NCBI RefSeq assembly: GCF_049705945.1
Contig: NZ_JBNAMV010000001.1
Coordinates: forward strand, 1-64,000
Source of the DNA: Salarchaeum japonicum_A
GTDB lineage: Archaea > Halobacteriota > Halobacteria > Halobacteriales > Halobacteriaceae
Direction: 5' to 3'
Length of the DNA: 64,000 bases
The notes beneath the pieces were generated by a model. That model made no database searches. It saw only the letters and a list, made by a program, of their open reading frames with translations, and was not told where the DNA came from. A program made the translations under genes and the position numbers. Below, in pieces: positions 41,461 to 50,003 of this stretch (within the stretch, counting starts at the first letter, position 1; the number at the start of each line of letters is the position of its first letter).

Positions 41461-43547
41461 CTCAGGTATCGCTCGATTACGTCCGGACTCCAGAAGAACT
41501 CTCCCTCAAACACGACCGGTTCTAGGTAGTCCTGTTCTAGGAACTCCTGAAGCTCGCGTTCAGTAACACGCACCCGAGCAGTCTCGCCACCCGACATAAA
41601 GTACTTCTCGACACGACCCAGGAATGGCCGATATAGCGACCCCATCCCGGCACCATCAGATGGGTACGTCTTGATTACAACACTGTACATTCCGGCTTCG
41701 TTCGTCGTCCAGACGTCCGTTACCGTGGGTATCCCGCCTTCACTCTGTACCAACGATAGTCCTGAATCGCCGACGCCGACGTACTGGGAGCCGATGAGCT
41801 GATGGTCGCGAGCGAGTTCCAATGCGCCGCGAATCGAGAACCCCTCGTCTAACAGCTTCGCCACCATCACGCCGACCTCTGCTGCGCGCTCATCCGCCAC
41901 TCGCGACACTGTCGCGATTCCCCCGGATGCTCCTGCACGCACCAGGGCTTCCGCCTGCCCGAAGGACTCACAGCCGTTCAGCAGGAACGCCCGCACACCC
42001 ACGTCGTCCAGCTCTGCGGGGTCCAGCCGCCCGTCCGGACAGTAGAAGTACTCGCCGTCGAGGTGGCCGATGTAATGGATGAAATCGCGGTCCGACTGCA
42101 AGATGTCTCGAAGTTCGCTCACGGATACTCCGAACGCGGTTTCTACCGTGAACGGGAACTCTTCACGGCCTCCGTAGAGGTCTTCTTCGACCTCGTGACG
42201 CATCGACTCGTCGTTGCAGACGACCTGAATGGAGATATCGGAGGGCGTCGCCTCGCGGGACAGATCGGCTTCATAGCCCTCGACTAGGAGTTTCGAAGAC
42301 CCTACTGGAACACCGTCGCCCGCGTACACGCTCTCGATGCTCTCTCCTTTCTCCGGTGAGACGAACCGATGGCCGGCCTCGGAATCCTCTGCTGGCGTCC
42401 GGAGAAACGAGGAGACTGCTTCGGCCATCTCCGATGCTTCTGGGTCGGTTTTCGGCTCCCGGAGCGGTTGAATGAGTGCTAGCTCGTCGATCAGGTACGG
42501 CAGGGTTTCGACGTTCTCCACGGCGCCTGTCACCGTTGCGGTCGTCCGCCACCGTGGTTCCACGCGACGCGTTACCGACCGCGGAATCTCCTGATGCCGC
42601 ACCACGCGCTCCGACAACTCCAGTTCGTACAACTCACGCCAGTTGATGCCGACGTCAGCGTACGTGAGTAGTTCGCGCTCGAATAAGTCGACCGGGTAAA
42701 ACCCTTCGAGGCGCGTTAGAACGTCGAGCGTGAACTGGTGTTTCAGCATCTCCTGGACATCTTGACTGAACGCAAACGCGGAGGCGTCCGCGAACGACGC
42801 CACCTCGTCCCCCTCCGACAGTACGCGTGGATTCGGACTTGGGACCACGTGTGCGTCGAGATAGTACGCCAGCGGCGCAGCGGCGTAGAGGAACTCGCGG
42901 TCACGTGGAACGTGCAGTTCGATACCTGTTTCCGGGGTTCGCTCCTGGAGTGTTTCTGCCGTCGGGTCGTGTTTTACGCGCGGCGGATGGTCGCGTAGCG
43001 TCGGCCACGACCGCTCCGGCGACAACGTTACCAGAGAGTCGCCGAACTGATTCAGCACGCGGTAGACGCTCTCGATCGACTCGTCCACGGTGAGTGTTCG
43101 TCGCGGCGTTCGACTGACCGAGCGTGCGCCGACGTAAATCTCGGTTTCGTCCTCCAAGAGCACGCGGAACCCTTCTTCCTCGTAGATGATGCGGAACGCG
43201 CCCTCGAACCGGATGAAGACCTTCAGGTGTGGGTCGAGTTCGACGACGTAGGCGTCCTCGGGGAACCGTTTCCCGCCTGCGTCGTGAATATCTGCCACCA
43301 GCGACCCGTCGAGCCGCCGAATCAATCCGACGACGAGCTCAGGTACCCCGAACGTGTCCGCTGTAAACGTCCGCGTCTCCTCGACCGCGAAGTCGATTCC
43401 TGCCTCGTCGTCCCGGTACGGCGAGAACACCCCCGAATCGGACGCCGACAGCTGGCTGTCCGCCGGAATCGTTAACCGGTATTGGCGCTGGTTCGTCTCG
43501 TCCCGGATTCGCACGGTCTCCCCGTGGTCTTCGAAGACGATACTCAC
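41457..43547 (-). CDS. CHAT-domain (caspase-like) protease
   Basis: 696 residues, GTG start at 43547 (GTGAGTATCGTCTTCGAA). The C-terminal third is a CHAT domain of clan CD: catalytic His495 in FIHYIGHLDG and Cys526 in FLLNGCESFGQ, 31 residues apart, both in the expected strand-end contexts, followed by GASGGIATVSRVADERAAEV. The N-terminal 400 residues are beta-rich then helical, with no TPR or membrane helix that I can see. CHAT proteases act in cell-death and defence systems, often cutting a small partner on a trigger. The stop overlaps the stop of the 45-residue peptide. Base composition is a little lower in GC than the neighbours, consistent with accessory DNA. Confidence 0.85.
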   Translation of the reverse strand: MSIVFEDHGETVRIRDETNQRQYRLTIPADSQLSASDSGVFSPYRDDEAGIDFAVEETRTFTADTFGVPELVVGLIRRLDGSLVADIHDAGGKRFPEDAYVVELDPHLKVFIRFEGAFRIIYEEEGFRVLLEDETEIYVGARSVSRTPRRTLTVDESIESVYRVLNQFGDSLVTLSPERSWPTLRDHPPRVKHDPTAETLQERTPETGIELHVPRDREFLYAAAPLAYYLDAHVVPSPNPRVLSEGDEVASFADASAFAFSQDVQEMLKHQFTLDVLTRLEGFYPVDLFERELLTYADVGINWRELYELELSERVVRHQEIPRSVTRRVEPRWRTTATVTGAVENVETLPYLIDELALIQPLREPKTDPEASEMAEAVSSFLRTPAEDSEAGHRFVSPEKGESIESVYAGDGVPVGSSKLLVEGYEADLSREATPSDISIQVVCNDESMRHEVEEDLYGGREEFPFTVETAFGVSVSELRDILQSDRDFIHYIGHLDGEYFYCPDGRLDPAELDDVGVRAFLLNGCESFGQAEALVRAGASGGIATVSRVADERAAEVGVMVAKLLDEGFSIRGALELARDHQLIGSQYVGVGDSGLSLVQSEGGIPTVTDVWTTNEAGMYSVVIKTYPSDGAGMGSLYRPFLGRVEKYFMSGGETARVRVTERELQEFLEQDYLEPVVFEGEFFWSPDVIERYLS

Positions 43548-43851
43548 CGCTCACCTCTGCATATCGACGAGGAAGCTAGTTCGACTTGCGTGCCTGTCCT
43601 GTCCATCGTTAGTGTCCCTGTGCCGTTGTGCGACCTCGGTGGTCGCGTCCAGTATCTCCTCCAATGGAGTCCCGTGTTTCGAACCTTTCGCATCCGGAAC
43701 CACGACGTAGATACATTTCTGACACTTCTCCGCCGGGTGGGTAACGCCGTGACGACCCCGCCTGTCTCCTGGTAGGTGGTGTCGAAGCGAACGACATACG
43801 GCGCTCGGGGCCGAACGTCGGCGCGTGCAGTACCACGGTGGCGACCCGAGT
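43548..43851. other. intergenic region between CHAT gene and membrane-protein gene
   Basis: About 300 bases, divergent promoter region of the CHAT gene and the membrane protein/winged-helix pair. ORFs through it in either direction are short or run antisense into the neighbours. I see no repeat, RNA or clear TATA box in it. Confidence 0.5.
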
Positions 43852-44136
43852 ATGCTCTTGGTCGCGGTGCTCCTCGCGGCGGCCGCGATTTCCGGGGTGC
43901 TCGTCGTGCTCGCTACCGCGGTGTATCTGCGGCGCCGCCAGCGCTCCTACCTCCTCGTCGTGCTCGCGTTCGCCGCGCTGTTCGCGCGCGCTATCGTCGC
44001 ACTGCTCTCCGTCTCGAACACGGTTCCGGCCACGTTCCACCACGTCCTCGAACACGCGCTCGACGTGGTAATGGCTGGCCTAGTGGTTGCGGCCGTCTAC
44101 TACGCCCGCACCGTCGAACGCGACAACACGCCATGA
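43852..44136 (+). CDS. three-span membrane protein of the winged-helix-linked haloarchaeal family, copy C
   Basis: 94 residues from the ATG at 43852 (MLLVAVLLAAAAISGVLVVL); a GTG at 43825 would add nine polar residues. Three hydrophobic helices; the Arg-rich first loop YLRRRQRSYLLVVLAFAALF and the final VVAAVYYART match copies A and B at 28426-29061. Its stop overlaps the ATG of the winged-helix gene (ATGA). Gene order is reversed compared with the module at 28426-29396. Confidence 0.75.
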   Translation: MLLVAVLLAAAAISGVLVVLATAVYLRRRQRSYLLVVLAFAALFARAIVALLSVSNTVPATFHHVLEHALDVVMAGLVVAAVYYARTVERDNTP

Positions 44137-44639
44137 CGACACGCACACGAATCACGAACCGTATCGACGCGGACCCGGGCATTCACTTCAGCGCGCTCGT
44201 CCGCGAACTCGACCTCGCGCCCGGCCAAGTCCAGTACCACGTCCACCGCCTCCTGCGCGCGGATACGCTCGTCGAAGAGTCCCTGTACGGCCGCACACAC
44301 TACTACCCACGGGGCTACGACGCGTTCGAACGCCGCGCGCTCGCGCTCGCCCGCCGCGAAAACTCCCGCGACATTCTCATCGCGCTCCTCGACGGTGACC
44401 GTCGCGCCAGCCGGCTCGCCGACGACCTCGATTTGGCGCGCAGCACGCTCTCCTACCACGCCAGCCGCCTCGTCGATGTGGGACTCGTCGAGAAGCACAA
44501 GGACTCCCAGCAGCGCGTCGAACTCGCCCTCACCGATCCGGAGCGCACCGCGCGCATCCTCGCCGACATCGAACCGTCGCTTCCCGAACGCCTCGTCGAC
44601 CGCCTCGAACGCCTCCTCGACTCCGTTTTCGACGGGTAA
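44133..44639 (+). CDS. tandem winged-helix transcriptional regulator
   Basis: 168 residues from the ATG at 44133, overlapping the upstream membrane-protein gene by 4 bases. Two winged helices: residues about 1-70 (SALVRELDLAPGQVQYHVHR as recognition part, GRTHYYPRGY as wing) and about 85-150 (LADDLDLARSTLSYHASRLV, then EKHKDSQQRVELAL as wing). This double-wHTH type is common in haloarchaea, often beside small membrane proteins. Probably regulates its own operon or a membrane process sensed by the partner. Confidence 0.85.
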   Translation: MTTRTRITNRIDADPGIHFSALVRELDLAPGQVQYHVHRLLRADTLVEESLYGRTHYYPRGYDAFERRALALARRENSRDILIALLDGDRRASRLADDLDLARSTLSYHASRLVDVGLVEKHKDSQQRVELALTDPERTARILADIEPSLPERLVDRLERLLDSVFDG

Positions 44640-44703
44640 GCCGTCGCGTACGTTCTGAACGCCCGCGCTAACAAGGTACGACGAAACCGTAGCGTCGGAC
44701 GCA

Positions 44704-44880
44704 ATGGCATACCAGTTCACGTGCACGGCAGACGATTGTGCGTTCCAGGTACGGTCGAACGAACACGACGAGGTCATCGACTTCACGCAGGAACACGCGA
44801 TAGAGATGCACAACCTCGACATGTCTCGGGCAGACGTCCGAGATAGCTGGCAGCGCGTCGAACTCCCCGCGGACGACTAA
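44704..44880 (+). CDS. DUF1059 small protein
   Basis: 58 residues, below the usual ORF cut-off: MAYQFTCTADDCAFQVRSNE, then HDEVIDFTQEHAIEMHNLDM and a tail ending ELPADD. The pattern C-x4-C-x-F-x-V-R with a later H-x3-H is that of DUF1059, small putative metal-binding (zinc or iron) proteins found across haloarchaea. Monocistronic; followed 5 bases later by a strong hairpin. Confidence 0.85.
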   Translation: MAYQFTCTADDCAFQVRSNEHDEVIDFTQEHAIEMHNLDMSRADVRDSWQRVELPADD

Positions 44881-44884
44881 ACGC

Positions 44885-44902
44885 GGAGGCGTCCACGCCT
44901 CC
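44885..44902. terminator. hairpin after the DUF1059 gene, possible terminator
   Basis: GGAGGCGT-CC-ACGCCTCC is a perfect 8-bp stem directly after the stop codon. It is followed by CTCCTCGTTCC rather than a clean T-run, so termination is possible but not certain. Confidence 0.4.
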
Positions 44903-44969
44903 CTCCTCGTTCCTACCGTCCTCTTCACCGACGTTCTCCGTCGTCGAACCCAGTGAGGGCGATAGGAAG

Positions 44970-44991
44970 AACAGCGGACACGGTGGGGTGA
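44970..44991 (-). repeat. ORB-like repeat, remote copy
   Basis: On the minus strand it reads TCACCCCACCGTGTCCGCTG followed by TT, almost identical to origin repeat 5. It lies 12.8 kb from the last origin repeat in the gap between the converging DUF1059 and kinase genes. Confidence 0.7.
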
Positions 44992-45033
44992 CGCGGACCC
45001 GGGCGCGTCGTTCGCCTCGGGGTGCGGAGTCTA

Positions 45034-46440
45034 TCAGGTGGCAGTTGGGACGTCCGTGATTTCGAAGCGTGCGCCGCCGCTTTCGCTGTCGGTGACGGTG
45101 ACAGTCCAGCCGTGGGCGTCCACGATTTCGCGGACGATGGAGAGCCCAAAGCCCGTGCCGTCCTTCGTGGTCGTGTGGCCGGTGTCGAACACCTGCGGGC
45201 GCTCTGATTCGGGAATTCCCGGGCCGTCGTCTTCCACGTAGAAGCCGTCGTCGAGGTCGCCGACGGTGACCGTTACGTCGGTGCCGCCGTGTTCGACGGC
45301 GTTCCGAATGAGATTCCCGAACAGCTGTCGTAGCCGGCTCTCGTCCGCGTGCACGGTTTTCGTGGTTTCGACGCGGAGGCTGGCGTTTCCGGTGTCGATG
45401 GTTCCCCAGCTGCGGGCGACGCAGTCGTCGAGCGCGACGCGTTCGGTCTCACCGACGGACTTCCCTTGTTTCGCGAGCAGCAGAATGTTCTCTATCAGTT
45501 CCTGCATCCGCTCGTGGGCGTTCCGGATGGGGTCGATGTGGGGGCTGTCGTACTCGTCGTCCAGCAAGTCGAGATGGCCGGACGCGATGTTCAGGGGGTT
45601 GCGGAGGTCGTGGCTGACGACGCTCGCGAAGTCTTCGAGCGCCTCGGTTCGGCGTTCGAGCATCTCCTCCGCCTTTTTTCGGTCGGTGATGTCGATGTAC
45701 GTCGCGAGCACTTCGCACTGGTCGTCGTAAGAGAGCGGTGTCGCGTTGAGGAGGAACGTCCGATTGTCGTTGGTTTCCGTGTGCCGAACCACCTCACGGC
45801 GTACCTGTTCTCCGTGCTGGACCTGCTCGTTCAACTCGCGGGCTTCCTCCGCCTTGCTGTCGTTGACGATGAATTTGTCGAGCGACGACCCGCCGATTGT
45901 GCTACCGTTGTAGCCGAACGTCTCCCGGAACGCGTCGTTCGTCTGCTTGACCACCGGGTCTCCACTGTCGTCGTAGTCGGCGAGCACCAGCGGCACAGGG
46001 ACGCCGTCGAGGAGTGCGGCGAACCGGTCGCGTTGGCGTTCGAGTCGGTTTTGGTACGTCCGCAGTTCGGTGACCTCCTCGTTCGCGGCGACGAACCGCG
46101 TGATGTTTCCCGCGTCGTCCGTGATGGGCGAGATCGTCTGTTTGACGACGTAGCGTTCACCCGATTTCCGCTGATTTACGATTTCACCCTCCCAGACCTC
46201 GCCGTTGAGAATCGTCTCCCAGAGCTGCTCGTAGAAGCGGTCGTCGTGCACGCCGGACTCGAGGATGTTCGCGTTACTACCGACGGCTTCGTCTGCCGAG
46301 TAGCCTGTCTGCGCCTCGAACGCTGGGTTGACGTATTGAATGCGTCCGTTCGTATCCGTCCAGTACACCGCATGCCCCGTGTTCTCTACGGCCTCGCGGA
46401 ACGTCCGCAGCGCTGTCGACCCGCCCACCCCGGAATCCAT
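45034..46440 (-). CDS. histidine kinase, PAS-PAS-HisKA-HATPase
   Basis: 468 residues. No receiver domain. PAS1 (residues about 12-130) contains YSADEAVGSNANILESG and ERYVVKQTISPITDDAGN, close to PAS domains of LOV/bacterio-opsin-type kinases but without the LOV Cys motif GRNCRFLQ; PAS2 (about 140-260) ends in TYIDITDRKKAEE. HisKA His277 in VVSHDLRNPL; HATPase with NLIRNAVEHGG, EDDGPGIPE and GTGFGLSIV. Cytosolic sensor, signal unknown, monocistronic. Confidence 0.92.
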   Translation of the reverse strand: MDSGVGGSTALRTFREAVENTGHAVYWTDTNGRIQYVNPAFEAQTGYSADEAVGSNANILESGVHDDRFYEQLWETILNGEVWEGEIVNQRKSGERYVVKQTISPITDDAGNITRFVAANEEVTELRTYQNRLERQRDRFAALLDGVPVPLVLADYDDSGDPVVKQTNDAFRETFGYNGSTIGGSSLDKFIVNDSKAEEARELNEQVQHGEQVRREVVRHTETNDNRTFLLNATPLSYDDQCEVLATYIDITDRKKAEEMLERRTEALEDFASVVSHDLRNPLNIASGHLDLLDDEYDSPHIDPIRNAHERMQELIENILLLAKQGKSVGETERVALDDCVARSWGTIDTGNASLRVETTKTVHADESRLRQLFGNLIRNAVEHGGTDVTVTVGDLDDGFYVEDDGPGIPESERPQVFDTGHTTTKDGTGFGLSIVREIVDAHGWTVTVTDSESGGARFEITDVPTAT

Positions 46441-46533
46441 TACCGACTAGTACCTCACGTGGAGGGTTAAACGAACCGGAAAAACCAGGCGCGGAACATC
46501 CAGAATCGAAGGACTAAGCGGAGGTGTTCGTTC

Positions 46534-46968
46534 TCACTCCGCTGAGGGACATCGGTCCGATATTTCGAATCCGGACTCCGTGAACCGAACGACGACCAGT
46601 TTCTCGACACACTCCGACGCCGTCCAGCGAATGGTCGGCGTGCCGAGCGGGAGGTCGATTTCGAGTTCGTACTCGCCCGCGGGGAGTTCTCGGTCGTCGA
46701 GCGTGCGATGTTCGCCGGGCGCGAGGTCCGCGACCTCGAACAACTCGTAACGGTCGGCGTCGTCCGTCGTCACCAGGAGCCGAAACGTCGCGTCGTGGAT
46801 GGTGGTGTCGTGATTCTCGACGCGAATCCGGAGTGTCGTCGATTCGGGCGGTTCGCGCGTCGTTGTCGTCGTTTCTTCCGGTGCCGAACAGCCGGCGACG
46901 CTGGCGGTGAGCGCGACGCCCACGCCCGACAGAAGCCTGCGTCGCGTCGCAGCCGACGTTGATGCCAT
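46534..46968 (-). CDS. Tat-exported lipoprotein, function unknown
   Basis: 144 residues. The N-terminus has a twin-arginine signal (TRRRLLSGVGVALTASVAGC) with a lipobox Cys near residue 27, then a Thr-rich linker and one beta-sandwich domain (LRIRVENHDTTIHDATFRLL, LAPGEHRTLDDRELPAGEYE). The domain looks like an immunoglobulin-like fold of surface lipoproteins. Two Cys in the mature domain (ASECVEK and SDRCPSAE) could form a disulfide. No neighbour suggests a function. Confidence 0.75.
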   Translation of the reverse strand: MASTSAATRRRLLSGVGVALTASVAGCSAPEETTTTTREPPESTTLRIRVENHDTTIHDATFRLLVTTDDADRYELFEVADLAPGEHRTLDDRELPAGEYELEIDLPLGTPTIRWTASECVEKLVVVRFTESGFEISDRCPSAE

Positions 46969-47025
46969 CTGTTCACTCGTTCGTCACGAGCCGTCCCTAA
47001 CTACGTGGCGGCCGCCGTGCGAGGA

Positions 47026-47211
47026 TTACCGGCCGGCGCGGAACTCGCCGTGTTTCATACCGAAGAAGAACGCGATGACCGAGAAGACGATCATCGAGGG
47101 GAGTACCATCATGAAGACCGTCGAAGATTGCATCACGCTGGTGAGCGCGACCGTTGCGATGGCGACGATGAGGACGAGCGGAACCACCGAGCGCGCGAAG
47201 TCGTATTCCAT
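47026..47211 (-). CDS. small two-span membrane protein
   Basis: 61 residues from the ATG at 47211 (MEYDFARSVVPLVLIVAIAT). Two hydrophobic helices (about 8-26 and 32-52) and the end FGMKHGEFRAGR, a pattern that recurs in small haloarchaeal membrane proteins of about 60 residues. Long frame upstream is antisense. Function unknown. Confidence 0.75.
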   Translation of the reverse strand: MEYDFARSVVPLVLIVAIATVALTSVMQSSTVFMMVLPSMIVFSVIAFFFGMKHGEFRAGR

Positions 47212-47305
47212 ACTCACTGTTCGGGACGGACCGACAAAAACGTTGACCGAGGATACGGCCTCGGTCAGGCCTGTGATGGCGGCGGCAGCGGTGACCTGGA
47301 CGACG

Positions 47306-48637
47306 CTACGTAGCGAGTGGACGGGAGAGAATCCAGAGTGAGAGGACGGTGTAGGCGACCATGAGCGCGACGAGTGGGGCGTGAGCGCGCAGCGACCGGT
47401 CGGGGTAGGTGTGAGTGAGAGCGTGGTGGACGGCGGCGACGGCGACGAGGTGGCCGGCGACGACGAGGAGGACTTGACCGGTCCAGTACGCCGGGATGGA
47501 CAGCCAGGCGAGCAGGACGGGTGGGGTGCCAGTGAGAGCGCCGACGAGGAGCGCGGCGTTCTCGACGAGGTGGGTGGCGTTGTGTGCGAGTTCGTACGAA
47601 ACTGCGATAGGAAGAAGGGATGCGGCGATGACGAGTGCGACCGTTCGCGCGTCGTCAGCAACGATACGAGCGACGACGCTCGCCGTGAGCGCGAACACGA
47701 GAATGAAGGCGAGCAGCCCGAGCGTGTAGACGAGGAGGCCGGGGGTTTGGATGGCGCCGAGGTCGCGGAGCGCGAGTGCGAGCGTCTGGTATTCGGGCGT
47801 GCTGGTGAAACCGTCGAAACTCACCGTGTACACGCTCGCCACGACCAACGTGACGACGGCTGGTGACGCGACGGGGCGTGCGCAGGCGGTCCACGGCCGG
47901 CGGACAGTGACGACGAGTCGGCCGTCCTGTACGCGGGCGGTGAGCGGGGCGACACGGCCGACGAGGTCGTAGAACACTTCGAAGAGGTCCGCGTGGCGGT
48001 ACCAGTCGCGGCCGAAGACCACGCCGCCGCCTATCATCGCGGTCGCGTACGCCGCGAGGAGGACGGTGGTGCGTTCGGGCGACCGCGGGAGGACGGTGAG
48101 GTTCTCGAAGACGCCTGCGACGACCACGAACCCGATGGTTGCCGGCCACGCGGCGAGCCACGACGGATACGCATAGCCACTGATGCGCTCGCCTTCGAGG
48201 CTCTCCAGCGCGCGATGGACGGTTCGCCACGGCGACAGCGCACGCCACGGATTCCCAATGAGTGCGGCGACGACGAGCACGCCCTTCAGCCAGAGCACCC
48301 AGAACACGACGACCGCGGGGTTCGTCGGCGACGTTCGGCCGACCACCCCTACGACGAGGACGGCTGTGAACACCGCGAGAAATCCGAGAGAGAGAACGCG
48401 TCGGCCGATGGCACCGACGCTCGCGGGAAGCGTGATGATGGTTCGTTCGTCGGTGTCGGTGGTGTTGGCGCGGGCGAGCAAGAGCGCGGTTGCCGCGACG
48501 GTCGCGGCCGCGCCGAGGTAGAGGAGGGAGAGCGGGAGCGGGGCGTCGAATCGAGTCGCCGTCACCTCGTGTGCGCTCGCCGGGACGACGAACAGGGCGA
48601 GCGCGGCGAGTACGGGAAGGGTGCGGGCGACCGACAT
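47306..48637 (-). CDS. polytopic membrane protein, function unknown
   Basis: 443 residues from the ATG at 48637. A signal-like first helix is followed by AHEVTATRFDAPLPLSLLYL and about 11 more hydrophobic helices. Blocks such as LIGNPWRALSPWRTVHRALE, VFENLTVLPRSPE and SVSYELAHNATHLVENAALL-like ISYELAHN/THLVENAALL region resemble large membrane proteins seen in actinobacteria and haloarchaea, sometimes labelled fenitrothion-hydrolase-like; I do not trust that name as function. Conserved His residues in membrane segments (AHNATHLVENA, AVHHALTH) could bind metal or heme. Divergent from the propeller protein at 48726. Confidence 0.7.
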   Translation of the reverse strand: MSVARTLPVLAALALFVVPASAHEVTATRFDAPLPLSLLYLGAAATVAATALLLARANTTDTDERTIITLPASVGAIGRRVLSLGFLAVFTAVLVVGVVGRTSPTNPAVVVFWVLWLKGVLVVAALIGNPWRALSPWRTVHRALESLEGERISGYAYPSWLAAWPATIGFVVVAGVFENLTVLPRSPERTTVLLAAYATAMIGGGVVFGRDWYRHADLFEVFYDLVGRVAPLTARVQDGRLVVTVRRPWTACARPVASPAVVTLVVASVYTVSFDGFTSTPEYQTLALALRDLGAIQTPGLLVYTLGLLAFILVFALTASVVARIVADDARTVALVIAASLLPIAVSYELAHNATHLVENAALLVGALTGTPPVLLAWLSIPAYWTGQVLLVVAGHLVAVAAVHHALTHTYPDRSLRAHAPLVALMVAYTVLSLWILSRPLAT

Positions 48638-48725
48638 CACGCGGGCTTGACGCCGTCGCGGGAAAGCGGTAGTGGTACGCGCGTCGAATAGTGGGGGTTT
48701 TCCGGCGTTGTCGCGGACTGTCTGT

Positions 48726-49889
48726 ATGCGTCGGAGGACGACGGTGGCCGCGGCGGTGGTGGTGCTCGCGCTCGCGGGCGTCGGCGCGTACGCCGTCACG
48801 AATGGCGGTGGGCCGGGGACGCTCGACGTGGCGTGGGTGAGCGACACCGACCGCCCGAACCAGGTGAACCACCACCCCGTCGCCGTCGCCGGAGCGGATG
48901 CGACGGTGCTCGCGCCCGTAAGCGCCGTCTCCGGGAGCGGCGGACACTGTCGGCTGATCGCGCTCGACACCACCGGCGCTCAGCAATGGAGCGAGGGCAT
49001 CGCCGACCGGGCGTGTGCGATTCACGGCATCGGCGACCCGACCGTCCTCGACCTCACCGGTGACGGCGACCGCGAGGTCGTCGTGCCGACCGCCGAAAAC
49101 GCCGTCTACGGCTACGACGTGTCGAGCGGCGACCGCGAGTTCGTCGGGAACACGACCTCGTTCGGATACAGCAAGCCAATCCTTCTCGACGACCCGCGTC
49201 GCGTCTTTGCGATCGACTTCGACGGCCGCGCGTACGCCTGGCGGCCGGACGGGTCGGTCGCGTGGAACGTCTCCGTCGACCCCGCCGTCATCGCGGACCC
49301 GGTCGTGATGAACGACCGCATCGTCGTCGGGATGACCGACTCCACCATCGCCCTCCACCGGAACGGCTCGCGCGCGTGGTCGGTACCGGTCGGCGCCGAG
49401 TGGCTCACCCGGGTCGACGAGACACACGTCGTCACGTCGAACGGCCCCCGTCTGGCGAGTATCGACACCAGCACCCGCACGGTCGACTGGACGCTCGACA
49501 CCGCCGGTCGCGCAGTCGTCCACGACGCCGCGGACGGGGACGAGGACGGCACGCGTGAGGTGTACGTCGGAAGTCGTGGCGGCCGCATCCTCGCCATTGA
49601 CGCCACTACTGGCGCCGTCGAGTGGCGGACCCGACTCTCGGAAACAACCGACCTCACCCCCGCACCAATCACCGGAAACTTCACCGACAATCCCGGCCTC
49701 GAGATCGCCGCCGTCACCCACGACGGCCAAGTCGCCGTCCTCGACGCAGCGACCGGCGAAACCGTCGCCACATACGAACGCGATGTCGCCGTCTGGGTGC
49801 ACCCGACTGCCGCCGACATCGACGCCGACCCGCTCGACGAACTCCTCGTGATGTACGGCGACGGCCGCATCGTCGCCCTCAACGCCTGA
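48726..49889 (+). CDS. membrane-anchored PQQ-like beta-propeller protein
   Basis: 387 residues from the ATG at 48726 (MRRRTTVAAAVVVLALAGVG); an upstream GTG at 48672 adds no conserved sequence. After an N-terminal membrane anchor, repeated blades appear with the WD-like alternation: ALDTTGAQQWSEGI, GYDVSSGDREFVGN, AWRPDGSVAWNVSV, AIDATTGAVEWRTR, VLDAATGETVATYE. Asp-rich inserts LTGDGDREVVVP and DGDEDGTREVYVGS and IDADPLDELLVM are FG-GAP-like calcium sites. A scaffold or binding role on the outer face is likely; no PQQ enzyme residues are seen. Confidence 0.8.
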   Translation: MRRRTTVAAAVVVLALAGVGAYAVTNGGGPGTLDVAWVSDTDRPNQVNHHPVAVAGADATVLAPVSAVSGSGGHCRLIALDTTGAQQWSEGIADRACAIHGIGDPTVLDLTGDGDREVVVPTAENAVYGYDVSSGDREFVGNTTSFGYSKPILLDDPRRVFAIDFDGRAYAWRPDGSVAWNVSVDPAVIADPVVMNDRIVVGMTDSTIALHRNGSRAWSVPVGAEWLTRVDETHVVTSNGPRLASIDTSTRTVDWTLDTAGRAVVHDAADGDEDGTREVYVGSRGGRILAIDATTGAVEWRTRLSETTDLTPAPITGNFTDNPGLEIAAVTHDGQVAVLDAATGETVATYERDVAVWVHPTAADIDADPLDELLVMYGDGRIVALNA

Positions 49890-50003
49890 GTACTGCTCCG
49901 TGCGTCAGCTCGTGTATTTCGCAGACTGCACGCGGACCGAGCCGTCGTCGGTGTGTGACTGAACCCCGGAGCGTTTTTCCTCGTCCTCCGCGGACTGGCG
50001 GAC

